Position numbers and translations under genes: made by a program
The notes under the pieces: model-generated
The model's input: only the letters and a program-made list of their open reading frames with translations
Told to the model about the DNA's origin: nothing
Databases searched by the model: none
Assembly (NCBI RefSeq): GCF_037027445.1
Contig: NZ_JBANDL010000002.1
Coordinates: 4,560,001 to 4,624,000, forward strand
DNA length: 64,000 bases
Direction of reading: 5' to 3'
From: Lysobacter firmicutimachus
GTDB lineage: Bacteria > Pseudomonadota > Gammaproteobacteria > Xanthomonadales > Xanthomonadaceae
In this document: in pieces, positions 44,514-53,907 of the stretch
Numbering within the stretch: position 1 is the stretch's first letter
Layout: every line of letters begins with the position of its first letter

Positions 44514-45195
44514 CGGCGTTGCCGCCGGCGTCGGCCGCTTCGAGCAGGTAGCCGACCCCGCGCACGGTGACGATGCGCAGCGGCGCGGCCGCCAGGCGCT
44601 TGCGCAGGCGACCGACGTAGAGCTCGATCGCGTTCGGCCCGGCCTCGTCGTCGAAGCCGAACAGGCCGTTGCCGATCTCGTCCTTGCCGACCGCCTGGCC
44701 GAGCCGGCCGATCAGGATTTCCAGCAGGCGGAATTCGCGGTTGGGCAGGTCGATCGCCTCGCCGTCGAGGGTCACCCGGTGTGCGCCGGCGTCGAACACC
44801 AGGCCGCCGATCTGCACCGCATCGGCGGCGCGGCCGTGGTGGCGGCGCAGCAAGGCGCGGCAGCGCGCTTCGAACTCGCGGAAGTCGAACGGCTTGCTGA
44901 GGTAGTCGTCGGCGCCGGCGTCGAGCGCCTTGACCCGGTCCTCGATGCCGTCGCGCGCGGTCAGCATCAGCACCGGCGTAGCGTCGCCGCGCTCGCGCAG
45001 GCCGGCGAGCAGGCCCAGGCCGTTGAGCCGCGGCAGGCCGATGTCGAGCACGATCAGATCGAAGGCCTGATAGCGCAGCACGCTGGCCGCGGCGATGCCG
45101 TCGGACTGCCAGTCCACCGCATGGCCGTCGCGGCGCATGCGCCTGACGATGGCGTCGGCCAGGTCTGCGTTGTCCTCGACCAACAGGATGCGCAC
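44506..45195 (-). CDS. Response regulator, OmpR/PhoB family (TctD-type)
   Basis: 229 residues. The receiver domain (MRILLVEDNADLADAIVRRM) has phosphoacceptor Asp51 in LIVLDIGLPRLNG and Lys in DDYLSKPFDFREFE. The winged-helix output domain ends in NAIELYVGRLRKRLAAAPLR and TVRGVGYLLEA. First gene of a kinase/binding-protein operon, divergent from the porin and transporter genes it likely activates. Confidence 0.93.
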   Translation of the reverse strand: MRILLVEDNADLADAIVRRMRRDGHAVDWQSDGIAAASVLRYQAFDLIVLDIGLPRLNGLGLLAGLRERGDATPVLMLTARDGIEDRVKALDAGADDYLSKPFDFREFEARCRALLRRHHGRAADAVQIGGLVFDAGAHRVTLDGEAIDLPNREFRLLEILIGRLGQAVGKDEIGNGLFGFDDEAGPNAIELYVGRLRKRLAAAPLRIVTVRGVGYLLEAADAGGNADG

Positions 45196-45431
45196 GGATT
45201 GCTCTCGTCGCGGCTCGCGCCGCGGTCAGGTGAAGCCGGATCGGACTCATCGCCCCGATCGCGCGGCCGGGACCGGCATGACAGGTCAATGACAGCTTCG
45301 CCCGCCTAGCCTGGGTTCGAGGGGTTGCGGCTGGCCGTCCCGGCTGAAGCAACTATAAGCGCAGACATGCGCGCCTGTCGCCGGAAATCCCATGAAAAAA
45401 GGGCCGGCGACGGGGCAACGGGAGAACATCG

Positions 45432-46616
45432 ATGTCGTGTATCCGCCACGCCGCCGCGTGCGTCGCACTGTGCCTGACCGCCGCGCCCGCGGTGGCCGCC
45501 GAGGTCGCCGACGGGCCGGTCACCGCCGAATTCGGCGGCCGCCTCCACTGGGACTTCGCCAGTTTCGACAACGATGCGCGCGGCCCGCGCAACCCCGACG
45601 ACACCGAAGTGCGCCGGCTGTGGCTGGACCTGTCGGGCAAGTTCTACGGCTGGGGCTACAAGATCGAAGGCGACTTCGCCGGGCTGCAGGACGAGTTCTC
45701 CGGCGACAACGTCGAAGCCAAGGACGTCTACGTCACCCGCGATTTCAAGGCCGGCAAGCTGACCGTCGGCCAGTTCAAGCAGTACTTCACGCTCGACGAC
45801 CGGATCAGTTCGAACTACGGCGTGTTCATGGAGCGCTCGATGTTCGCCAGCTCGGTCGCGCCGCTGTACCGGCTCGGCGCCGCCTGGATCACCGCGCGCC
45901 CGGACTACACCATAGGCGGCAGCGTCTACAGCCTGGAAAGCATCGACGCCTGGAAGGTCAAGGGCCGTGCCGTCGGCGCGCGCGGCACCTGGACGCCGTT
46001 GCGCGACGACGAACGCACCCTGCACCTGGGCTTGTCGCTGGCGCGCGAGTATTACGACCATCCCGGCCGCGACGGCGCCAACGGCCTACGCATCGCACCG
46101 CGCCCGGCCGGGCATCTGTCCGACAACAGCCGCGCGACCCTGGTCAGTTTCAATCGCGGACTGGACACCGACGTCGACAAGTACTCGCTGGAGTTCGGCC
46201 TGTCGCAGGGGCCGCTGTATGTGCAGTCCGAACTCGGCGGCGCCGATTTCGACGATGGCTCGCAACGCGGCGAAGTGCGCTCGGCCTACGGCCTGGTCGG
46301 CTGGTTCCTGACCGGCGAGTCGATGCCTTACGACAGCAAGAGCGGCCGCTTCGCCCGGGTCAAGCCGTTGCGCGACAGCGGCGCCTGGCAGGTGGCGCTG
46401 CGCTACGACACCATCCGCGGCAAGCAGCACCTCGACGGCAGCGCGAACTTCCGCGACGTGTCGATGGAACAGGCCAGCGTCGGGGTGAACTGGCACCTGC
46501 GCTCGAACCTGCGCTTCATGCTCGACTGGATCGAGAGCCGCAATCGCGATCGGCTGGCGGGCGTCACGCTGGACCGGACCCGCGCGTTGACCGGACGCTT
46601 TCAGTACGACTTCTGA
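45432..46616 (+). CDS. Outer-membrane porin, OprO/OprP family
   Basis: 394 residues with a signal peptide (HAAACVALCLTAAPAVAA) and a beta-barrel pattern of alternating aromatic/polar strands, ending in the outer-membrane signature RALTGRFQYDF (C-terminal Phe). EFGGRLHWDFASFDND and LDLSGKFYGWGYKIEGDFAG match the phosphate-selective porin family (PF07396). Beside a CitMHS transporter it probably admits citrate or a metal-citrate complex, an inference from gene order. It faces the TctDE-type operon. Confidence 0.9.
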   Translation: MSCIRHAAACVALCLTAAPAVAAEVADGPVTAEFGGRLHWDFASFDNDARGPRNPDDTEVRRLWLDLSGKFYGWGYKIEGDFAGLQDEFSGDNVEAKDVYVTRDFKAGKLTVGQFKQYFTLDDRISSNYGVFMERSMFASSVAPLYRLGAAWITARPDYTIGGSVYSLESIDAWKVKGRAVGARGTWTPLRDDERTLHLGLSLAREYYDHPGRDGANGLRIAPRPAGHLSDNSRATLVSFNRGLDTDVDKYSLEFGLSQGPLYVQSELGGADFDDGSQRGEVRSAYGLVGWFLTGESMPYDSKSGRFARVKPLRDSGAWQVALRYDTIRGKQHLDGSANFRDVSMEQASVGVNWHLRSNLRFMLDWIESRNRDRLAGVTLDRTRALTGRFQYDF

Positions 46617-46781
46617 CTCCGGCGCTCGAACCGCCCTGGATTCGCGCGTTCGCGTGGATCACAGGCCGGGTTTCGCCGCCGCCGGGCCGACCGCATCCGC
46701 GGACGCCGGACGCGAGCGTTCTGTCGCCATCCGCAACGCTGCGCCCCGCACGCAGCTCCGTTTTCGAAAAGGAACCGCCTC

Positions 46782-48110
46782 ATGTTGACCGCGCTCGGCT
46801 TCGGCATGGTCCTGACCTTCATGTACCTGATCATGAGCAAGCGGCTGTCGCCGCTGGTCGCGCTGATCGTGATCCCGATCGCCTTCGCCCTGCTCGGCGG
46901 CTACGGCGCCGGGATCGGCGAGATGATGATCGAGGGCATCAAGAAAATCGCTCCGACCGGCGTGATGCTGATGTTCGCGATCCTGTACTTCGGGGTCATG
47001 ATCGATGCCGGCCTGTTCGATCCGATCGTCAAGCGCATCCTCAAGCTGGTCAAGGGCGATCCGCTCAAGATCGTGGTCGGCACCGCGGTGCTGGCGATGC
47101 TGATCTCGCTCGACGGCGACGGCTCGACCACCTACATGATCACCGTCTCGGCGATGCTGCCGCTGTTCCAGCGCCTGCGCATGAACGCGCTCAACCTGAC
47201 CTGCGTGACCATTCTCGCCGGCGGGGTGATGAACCTGACCCCGTGGGGCGGGCCGACTGCGCGCGCGGCGACCGCGCTGCACGTCGACCCCAGCGACGTG
47301 TTCGTGCCGCTGGTGCCGGCGATGGGCGTGTCGCTGCTGTCGGTGCTGGCCCTGGCGTGGTACCTGGGCCTGCGCGAGCGCAAGCGGCTGGGCATCGTCA
47401 CCCTGCATGGCCACGCCGCCGACTGGAACCCGGAGCTGGACACCGCCAGCGACAATCTGCCGACCCTGGCCGACAGCGAGGACACCAAGCGGCCCAAGCT
47501 GCTGTGGGTCAACGCCGGCCTGACCGTGGCGCTGATGACCGCGCTGGTGCTGGGCGTGCTGCCGCTGCCGGTGTTGTTCATGATCGGCTTCGCGATCGCG
47601 CTGGTGATCAATTACCCGGACCTGGCCGAGCAGCGCCGGCGCATCGGCAACCACGCCGGCAACGTGCTGGCGGTGGTGTCGCTGATCTTCGCCGCCGGCA
47701 TCTTCACCGGCATCCTGTCCAACACCGGCATGGTCGAAGCGATGTCGCGCAGCTTCCTGGCGGTGATTCCGGATGCCTGGGGCCCGTACCTGGCGGTGAT
47801 CACCGCGATCGCGAGCATGCCGTTCACCTTCTTCATGTCCAACGACGCGTTCTATTTCGGCGTGCTGCCGATCCTGTCGGAGGCCGCCGGCCACTACGGC
47901 ATCACTCCGGTGGAAATGGCGCGCGCCTCGCTGGCCGGGCAGCCGGTGCACTTGCTGAGCCCGCTGGTGCCCTCGACCTATCTGCTGGTCGGCATGGCCA
48001 ACGTCGACTTCGGCGACCACCAGCGCTTCACCCTGAAGTGGGCGGTGCTGGTGTCGCTGGTGCTGATGTTCGCCTCGCTGGCCCTGGCCTTGTATCCGCT
48101 GGCCACCTGA
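46782..48110 (+). CDS. CitMHS-family citrate:metal symporter
   Basis: 442 residues, about 12 transmembrane helices. It has the family opening MLTALGFGMVLTFMYLIMSK and the motifs LDGDGSTTYMITVSAMLPLF, MNLTPWGGPTARAATALHVD and FFMSNDAFYFGVLPILSEAA, all diagnostic for CitM/CitH. It imports citrate complexed with a divalent metal. It follows the porin by 165 bp and probably shares its TctD-type control. Confidence 0.95.
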   Translation: MLTALGFGMVLTFMYLIMSKRLSPLVALIVIPIAFALLGGYGAGIGEMMIEGIKKIAPTGVMLMFAILYFGVMIDAGLFDPIVKRILKLVKGDPLKIVVGTAVLAMLISLDGDGSTTYMITVSAMLPLFQRLRMNALNLTCVTILAGGVMNLTPWGGPTARAATALHVDPSDVFVPLVPAMGVSLLSVLALAWYLGLRERKRLGIVTLHGHAADWNPELDTASDNLPTLADSEDTKRPKLLWVNAGLTVALMTALVLGVLPLPVLFMIGFAIALVINYPDLAEQRRRIGNHAGNVLAVVSLIFAAGIFTGILSNTGMVEAMSRSFLAVIPDAWGPYLAVITAIASMPFTFFMSNDAFYFGVLPILSEAAGHYGITPVEMARASLAGQPVHLLSPLVPSTYLLVGMANVDFGDHQRFTLKWAVLVSLVLMFASLALALYPLAT

Positions 48111-48115
48111 GTCTT

Positions 48116-48275
48116 GCAGGAGCGGCGTAAGCCGCGACAGCCGGAGCGGCGATCGAAAGCGCCCCTTCCCCAAAACCGGAGAGCGCCAAGACCGATCCCG
48201 GCCGTATCCGCGTCGCCCTCGGCCGCAACGCTCACGTACACCGCTTCGGTGGTCGCGACTCACGCCGCTCCTACA
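48116..48275. repeat. Composite REP pair
   Basis: Left arm GCAGGAGCGGCGTAAGCCGC and right arm GCGACTCACGCCGCTCCTAC about 160 bp apart, spacer with GAAAGCGCC. It lies between the CitMHS and phaB genes. Confidence 0.87.
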
Positions 48276-48320
48276 GACACCCACCTCGCCGTCGTTCGTC
48301 CAACACAGGAACCGTTCGCC

Positions 48321-49061
48321 ATGACACTCCGCATCGCCTACGTCACCAGCGGCATGGGCAGCCTCGGCACTGCGATCTGCCAGAAACTCGCCGACCACGG
48401 GCACACCGTGGTCGCCGGCTGCGGTCCGGGTTCGCCGCGCAAGGCCGCCTGGCTGCGCGAACAACGCGAGCTGGGCTACGACTTCATCGCCTCGGAGGGC
48501 AACGCCGCCGACTGGACCTCCAGCGTGGAGGCTTTCGCCCAGGTCAAGGCCGAGGTCGGCGAAATCGACGTGCTGGTCAACAACGCCGGCGGCACCCGCG
48601 ACGTGCTGTTCCGGCAGATGACCCGCGACGACTGGAACGCGGTCATGGCCAGCAATCTGCACAGCCTGTTCAACATCACCAAGCAGGTCATCGACGGCAT
48701 GTCGGCGCGCGGCTGGGGGCGGATCATCAACATCGCCTCGGTCAGCGCGCAGAAGGGCCAGATCGGCCAGGTCAACTACGCCACCGCCAAGTCGGCGATG
48801 CACGGCTTCACCCGCGCCCTGGCGCAGGAGTTCGCCGCGCGCGGGGTCACGGTCAACACGGTCTCGCCGGGCTACGTGGCCAGCGCCGCGATCAGCGCCT
48901 TCCCGCCCGACGTGCTCGACCGCCTGGCCGCGTCGGTGCCGGTGCGCCGGCTGGGCAAGCCGGAGGAGGTCGCCAGCCTGTGCGCCTGGCTGGCCTCGGA
49001 CGATGCCGCATTCGTCACCGGCGCGGATTACGCGGTCAACGGCGGCTTGCACATGGCTTGA
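48321..49061 (+). CDS. phaB: Acetoacetyl-CoA reductase
   Basis: 246 residues of the short-chain dehydrogenase family, PhaB subgroup: MTLRIAYVTSGMGSLGTAIC, VVAGCGPGSPRKAAWLREQ, FDFIASEGN-type stretch, active-site Tyr/Lys in QVNYATAKSAMHGF, and VNTVSPGYVAS. It makes (R)-3-hydroxybutyryl-CoA with NADPH for polyhydroxybutyrate. The cofactor loop reads SGMGSLG where most relatives have GGMGGIG. No phaA or phaC is adjacent, so its partners lie elsewhere. Starts at an ATG with AGGA upstream. Confidence 0.93.
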   Translation: MTLRIAYVTSGMGSLGTAICQKLADHGHTVVAGCGPGSPRKAAWLREQRELGYDFIASEGNAADWTSSVEAFAQVKAEVGEIDVLVNNAGGTRDVLFRQMTRDDWNAVMASNLHSLFNITKQVIDGMSARGWGRIINIASVSAQKGQIGQVNYATAKSAMHGFTRALAQEFAARGVTVNTVSPGYVASAAISAFPPDVLDRLAASVPVRRLGKPEEVASLCAWLASDDAAFVTGADYAVNGGLHMA

Positions 49062-49073
49062 AGCGCCGCCCCT

Positions 49074-49230
49074 GTCGGCGTGGCGCGAGCCGCGACCACC
49101 GCAGCGGCGATCGGCAGCGGACTGTCCGAAGACCGGTCGCCCAGGAAGGCGAGCGTGTGCAGCGTACCGCCTTCGGCCGCGGCGCTTGCATGCGTCGCTG
49201 CGACTGTCGCGGCTCACGCCGCTCCTACAG
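49074..49230. repeat. Composite REP pair
   Basis: A diverged left arm (GTCGGCGTGGCGCGAGCCGC) and a well-conserved right arm (GCGGCTCACGCCGCTCCTAC), between phaB and the DUF1704 gene. Confidence 0.85.
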
Positions 49231-49235
49231 AAGCC

Positions 49236-50510
49236 TCAGCCGATTTCGCTGAAGTCGCCTTCGGCCATCTGGTCCAGGCGGATGCGGTTGGCGAACAACG
49301 AGAACGCCAGCATGCCGGCCAGGCCGTTGGCGCGGGTGATCCACGGCGGCATCCAGCGCGGCGGCGCCAGCACGCCGTCCTGGAACAAGGGCTCGAAGCG
49401 CTGCACGTCGCCCAGGGTCATCTTGCCGGCGAACAGCCAGCGGCACAGGTGCAGCTTCTGTTGGCGCAAGGCCCAGCGGAAGAAGGTGTGCACGCCGACC
49501 AGACCGCGCAGGTAGACGGTGTCCTTGGTGAAGGCCGCCCCGCCCGAGGTCGGTACCCCGCGGTAGACGCGCTGAGCCGAGGCGAAGCTGTCCTCCGGCG
49601 ACTGGCCGGCGTCGATGAAGTAGCGGAACACTTCGATGAAGTCGGCGCCGTCCAGCGCCATCGCCACTGCGTCGATGCGCAGGCTCAGGCGCTTCATGCG
49701 GCCGATGTCGATGCTGCCGGTGATCTGTTCGGCGAAGGTCGCCAGGCCTTCCTGGGTGGCGGTGCTGCGCGGCGACGACAAGGCCAGGCTGGGCAGCACC
49801 GGCTGTTCGCGGCCGTTGAGCGCGGTCAGCGAATGCACGAAGGCCTCGTGCTGCAGCAGCTGGTGACGGTCGTAGTCGCTGAACGCCGCGCCGCTGCGCA
49901 GGCGAATGCGGGTCGCGCCGGCGGCGGCCTTGGCGATCAGCTCGGGGTCGAGCACGACCTCGATCACCCGGCCGTCGAAGTAGTCGTCTAGGTCGCGCTG
50001 CAGTTGCAGGCTCAGCGCGGTGGCGGAGATCTGCACCGTCTCGGCCGGCGACATCAGCTCGCGGTCGAGTTCGTCGGCGATGGAGATGAAGTGGTTGGCC
50101 GCTTCGCGCGTGCTCGGTCCCTGCCCCGGCAGGGCCACGTCGGGCTGGCCGAACAGTTGGATCGAGTAACCCGTCACCTCCGGCGAGCCCAGCGATTCCA
50201 CCAGCTGCGCGGCGATGCCCCAGCTGCGCGAGGAATCGATCAGGTACTCGCCGAGCGGATGGTCGGGGTCGGCCTCGGCGGCGATCGCGTCCAGTTCGGC
50301 GCGGACGTCGGCGAAGTCGTATTGCGGGTAGATCACCGTCGGCGGCCGCGCGGTGCCGCGGGCGTAGTCGGCGAGGAACTGCACCTCCATGCCGGCCGGC
50401 CAGCTGGCCATGGTCAACAGCTTGATCCCGCGCGCGGCACGGACCATGCGCGCATCGAGCGCGGCATGGTGCTGGATCTCGGCGTGCAGGCTGGGCGAGA
50501 GCAGGCTCAT
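49236..50510 (-). CDS. DUF1704 (MATCAP-like) metallopeptidase-type protein, QEGLA motif
   Basis: 424 residues. The putative zinc site is HEAFVH (H221, E222, H226; HExxxH) and the family's QEGLA motif is at 253-257. These proteins are annotated 'flavohemoglobin expression-modulating QEGLA motif protein'. The DUF1704 family also contains the eukaryotic tubulin carboxypeptidase MATCAP, which shares the HExxxH arrangement. The bacterial substrate is unknown. The ATG at 50510 (MSLLSPSLHAEI) was chosen over an upstream one because the extra residues are shadow-like. Confidence 0.88.
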   Translation of the reverse strand: MSLLSPSLHAEIQHHAALDARMVRAARGIKLLTMASWPAGMEVQFLADYARGTARPPTVIYPQYDFADVRAELDAIAAEADPDHPLGEYLIDSSRSWGIAAQLVESLGSPEVTGYSIQLFGQPDVALPGQGPSTREAANHFISIADELDRELMSPAETVQISATALSLQLQRDLDDYFDGRVIEVVLDPELIAKAAAGATRIRLRSGAAFSDYDRHQLLQHEAFVHSLTALNGREQPVLPSLALSSPRSTATQEGLATFAEQITGSIDIGRMKRLSLRIDAVAMALDGADFIEVFRYFIDAGQSPEDSFASAQRVYRGVPTSGGAAFTKDTVYLRGLVGVHTFFRWALRQQKLHLCRWLFAGKMTLGDVQRFEPLFQDGVLAPPRWMPPWITRANGLAGMLAFSLFANRIRLDQMAEGDFSEIG

Positions 50511-50615
50511 GCGGCGGCTCGGGGGGCGGGGTGTGGGGTGGCTTGTGTTTGCAGCAAAGGCGGAGGCAACGGCAAGCTTCGGCCGCCGGCCGGCACGCAC
50601 ATCCCCGAGCCGGCC

Positions 50616-51731
50616 TCAGCGCCGGCCATACTTGTCTTCCAGGCGCTTGTTCAGCGCCTTGCCCAGCACTTTCTCGTCGGCCTTCTGCGCGCGCCGGTTG
50701 GCGAGCTTGTTGGCGGCGCCGGCGACTTCCTCGCGCAGCTTGAGGTAATTGGCGAAGCGCTGCGGGTCCAGGCGCCCGCCCTCGATCGCGGCGCGCACCG
50801 CGCAGCCGGGTTCGCGGTGGTGCGAACAGTCGCGGAATTTGCATTGCTCGGCCAGGGACTCGACGTCGGCGAAGTTCTCGGCGACGTCTTCCTCGCCGGT
50901 GGGCTTCAGCTCGCGCATGCCGGGGGTGTCGATCAGGCAGGCGCCGGTCGGCAGCGGGATCAGCGCGCGGTGGGTGGTGGTATGGCGGCCGCGGGCATCG
51001 CTTTCGCGCACCGCGCCGGTCTTCATCCGCTCGATGCCGAGCAGGCTGTTGGTCAGGGTCGACTTGCCGGCGCCGGAGGAACCGACCAACACCGCGGTGC
51101 GGCCCGGGCCCAGCCACGCCGCCAAGGCCTCGCGCACGCCGTCGCGGTCGCGGGCGTTGACCGCGCGCACCGCCACGCCCTGGGCCAGTTCGATCAGCGC
51201 CCCGGTCGCGGCGGCGATCGCGTTCTCGTCGGCGGCCAGGGCCTCGTCGGCCTTGGTCAGCACGATCACCGGCTCGGCGCCGCCGCGCACCAGCAGCAGG
51301 TAGCGCTCGATCCGGCGCGGGTTGAAGTCGGCGTCGAGGCCGCAGACCACGAATACGGTATCGACGTTGGCGGCGATCAGCTGCTGCTTGTAGTGCTCGC
51401 CGGCGGCGCCGCGCTTGATCGCGGTATGGCGCGGCAGCAGCGCCACCACCCGGCGCCGGCCCTCGCCCTCGATCAGCAGCCAGTCGCCGACCCCGGGGCG
51501 TTGCTCGGGCGGGAAGCGCGGGCGCTGCCATTCGGGCAGGGAGTCGACCGGGAAGCTGCTGTCGGGGCCGTCGGCAACCACATAGCCGCTGCGGTGCTGC
51601 TCGACCACCCGCGCCGGGCGCGCGTGGGGGTGCTCGGCCAGGGCCTGCTGCCAGACCGGGTCGGCCGGGAGCGGGTCGGCGGCCGTGATCGGCCAGCCGA
51701 TCGCCTGCAAGGCGGACAGTTCAGGGGTCAA
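50616..51731 (-). CDS. rsgA: Ribosome small subunit-dependent GTPase A
   Basis: 371 residues with an N-terminal OB-like domain, then the circularly permuted GTPase order G4 (VLTKAD), G1 (GSSGAGKSTLTN), G3 (LIDTPGMREL). The C-terminal zinc knuckle is CKFRDCSHHREPGC. It helps mature the 30S subunit. The only in-frame start before the conserved region is a TTG at 51731 with a weak ribosome binding site, so translation may be low or the start may be non-canonical. Confidence 0.95.
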   Translation of the reverse strand: MTPELSALQAIGWPITAADPLPADPVWQQALAEHPHARPARVVEQHRSGYVVADGPDSSFPVDSLPEWQRPRFPPEQRPGVGDWLLIEGEGRRRVVALLPRHTAIKRGAAGEHYKQQLIAANVDTVFVVCGLDADFNPRRIERYLLLVRGGAEPVIVLTKADEALAADENAIAAATGALIELAQGVAVRAVNARDRDGVREALAAWLGPGRTAVLVGSSGAGKSTLTNSLLGIERMKTGAVRESDARGRHTTTHRALIPLPTGACLIDTPGMRELKPTGEEDVAENFADVESLAEQCKFRDCSHHREPGCAVRAAIEGGRLDPQRFANYLKLREEVAGAANKLANRRAQKADEKVLGKALNKRLEDKYGRR

Positions 51732-51975
51732 AGGCGCGCACGACGGGGGACATGGCGCGATTCTACATAGGCGGCCGGTCGCGCGGCCCTCGGCGCCCGT
51801 CGCGGCGGGCCGCGCGACGCCTCGCCCGCCCCCTCCCCGCCCGCGTCGCCGCCCGGCCCGGTGAACTGTGCGCCCCGCCCCCGCCTGCCGGCCCCGCCGG
51901 GCCGGGCGATCAGCTGATTAGTGATTGCGATTCAGCTAGTCTGGACGGCACCTTTCCCATTCCGATCCTGCCGCG

Positions 51976-53229
51976 ATGTCCCTTCCGCCCCTGAAAACCC
52001 GCGAACGCCTGTCCGAAGTCCGCTACGAAATCCGCGGTGAACTGGCCCGGCGAGCTCGCGAGTTGGAGGCCCAGGGACGCAAGCAGATCAAGCTCAACAT
52101 CGGCAATCCGGGCGCGTTCGGGTTCCGCGCGCCGGAGCACCTGCAGCGCGCGATCGCCGAGCGCATCGCCGACACCGATCCCTACACCCACCAGCAAGGC
52201 CTGCCGATCGCGCGCGAAGCGATCGCCGCGTTCCACAAGCAGCGCGGCACGCCCAACGCCTCGCCCGAGCGCGTGTTCGTCGGCAACGGCGTCAGCGAGC
52301 TGATCGACCTGTCGCTGCGCGCCCTGCTCAATCCCGGCGACGAAGTGCTGCTGCCTTCGCCCGACTACCCGCTGTGGTCGGCGGCGACCATCCTCAACGA
52401 CGGCCGCCCGGTGTACTACCGCTGCCAGCCGGAGAACGGCTTCCTGCCCGACCCGGACGAGATCGAGCAACTGATCTCCAGCCGCACCCGCGCGATCGTC
52501 CTGATCAACCCCAACAACCCGACCGGCGCGGCCTACCCGCGCGAGCTGATCGAGCGCATCGTCGCCATCGCCGCGCGCCACAAGCTGCTGCTGATGTGCG
52601 ACGAGATTTACGACTCGATCCTGTACGACGGCGCGCAGTTCACCCCGATCGCGCCGATCGCCGGCGACCTGCCCTGCCTGAGCTTCGGCGGCCTGTCCAA
52701 GGTCCACCGCGCTTGCGGCTGGCGCGTGGGCTGGGCGGTGCTGTCCGGCGACCCGGTCGCCAGCGGCGATTTCCATCACGCCATGGATCTGCTCGGCGCG
52801 CTGCGCCTGTGCGCCAACGTGCCGGGCCAGTTCGCGATCGAAGCCGCGCTGCACGGCGAGGACACCATCGCCCCGCTGTGCGCGCCGGGCGGCCGCCTGT
52901 ACGAAGCGCGCCGCGCGGTGATCGAGTCGGTGCAGGCCAGCAAGCACCTGGAGCTGGTCGCCCCGGCCGGCGCGCTGTACGCCTTCCCGGCGGTGACCGG
53001 CGCCGCGGCGCAGGGCTTCGACGACCACAAGTTCGCGCTCGAACTGCTGGAAACCGAAGACGTGCTGGTGGTGCCGGGCTCGAGCTTCAACGTACCCTAC
53101 CGCAATCATTTCCGCGTCACCCTGCTGCCGCTGCCGGAGCAGGTGCGCGAGGTGTTCCTGCGCATCGAACGTGTGCTCGACCGCTACGCCGAGCGCGCCG
53201 ACGACAAGGCCCGCGCTGCGGTGGCCTGA
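51976..53229 (+). CDS. alaA: Alanine/glutamate-pyruvate aminotransferase, AlaA type
   Basis: 417 residues, fold-type I PLP enzyme. LNIGNPGAFGFRAPEHL, GNGVSELIDLSLRALL, PDYPLWSAATILNDGRPVYY, INPNNPTGAAYPREL and the PLP lysine K242 in SFGGLSKVHRACGWRVGW match AlaA (YfbQ) closely. It transaminates pyruvate with glutamate to alanine. It is followed 6 bp later by the SGNH hydrolase, so the two are probably co-transcribed. Confidence 0.93.
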   Translation: MSLPPLKTRERLSEVRYEIRGELARRARELEAQGRKQIKLNIGNPGAFGFRAPEHLQRAIAERIADTDPYTHQQGLPIAREAIAAFHKQRGTPNASPERVFVGNGVSELIDLSLRALLNPGDEVLLPSPDYPLWSAATILNDGRPVYYRCQPENGFLPDPDEIEQLISSRTRAIVLINPNNPTGAAYPRELIERIVAIAARHKLLLMCDEIYDSILYDGAQFTPIAPIAGDLPCLSFGGLSKVHRACGWRVGWAVLSGDPVASGDFHHAMDLLGALRLCANVPGQFAIEAALHGEDTIAPLCAPGGRLYEARRAVIESVQASKHLELVAPAGALYAFPAVTGAAAQGFDDHKFALELLETEDVLVVPGSSFNVPYRNHFRVTLLPLPEQVREVFLRIERVLDRYAERADDKARAAVA

Positions 53230-53235
53230 GCCGCC

Positions 53236-53868
53236 ATGGCGCAGCCTGACATGAGCATGTCCTATCTGGCGCTCGGCGACAGCTACACCATCGGCGAAGC
53301 GGTGGCCGAGAACGGCCGCTGGCCGGTGCAGCTGGCCGCGGCGCTGCGCGCGCGCGGCATCGGCCTGGCCGACCCGCGCATCATCGCCACCACCGGCTGG
53401 ACCACCGACGAACTGGCGACCGCGCTGGACCTGTCCGAACCGCTGGGCGAATGGGACTTCGTCAGCCTGCTGATCGGGGTCAACAACCAGTACCGCGGCC
53501 GCAGCGCGGCCGAGTACGCCGGCGAGTTCCGCGCCCTGCTCAAGCGCGCGCTCGGCTATGCGCGCGGCCGCCGCGAGCGGGTGCTGGTGCTGTCGATCCC
53601 GGACTGGGGCGCGACTCCGTTCGGGGCCAAGGACGCGCGCGGCGGTGCGGTCATCGGCGCCGAACTCGATGCGTTCAACGCCGCCGCCGAACGCCTGTGC
53701 GCGGAGTACGGCGTGGCCTACGTCGACATCGCGCCGGTCTCGCGCCGGCTCAGCGCCGATAGCGCGATGCTGGCCGAGGACGGCCTGCATCCGTCGGCGG
53801 CGATGTACGCCGAATGGACCGCGCTGGCCCTGCCGGTCGCGCAGCGCCTGCTGACCGAAGCGGCCTGA
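53236..53868 (+). CDS. SGNH/GDSL hydrolase
   Basis: 210 residues. Block I is LALGDSYTIGEAV with the catalytic Ser, block III has IGVNNQYRG (Asn), and block V is EDGLHPSAAMYAEW with the catalytic Asp/His. No signal peptide, so a cytoplasmic esterase. An alternative ATG at 53251 is possible. It lies directly downstream of alaA and upstream of a methyltransferase on the same strand. Confidence 0.92.
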   Translation: MAQPDMSMSYLALGDSYTIGEAVAENGRWPVQLAAALRARGIGLADPRIIATTGWTTDELATALDLSEPLGEWDFVSLLIGVNNQYRGRSAAEYAGEFRALLKRALGYARGRRERVLVLSIPDWGATPFGAKDARGGAVIGAELDAFNAAAERLCAEYGVAYVDIAPVSRRLSADSAMLAEDGLHPSAAMYAEWTALALPVAQRLLTEAA

Positions 53869-53907
53869 GCCCCGCGCCGCGCTGCGGTTCCCGCGCGCGG
53901 CCGACGG

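Noticed and set aside
45392..49217. Very long open frames of 850-910 codons on both strands across the porin, CitMHS and phaB genes
   Set aside because: They are Arg/Ala/Gln-rich shadows of real genes in high-GC DNA, have no domain, and contradict clear family matches in the accepted frames.
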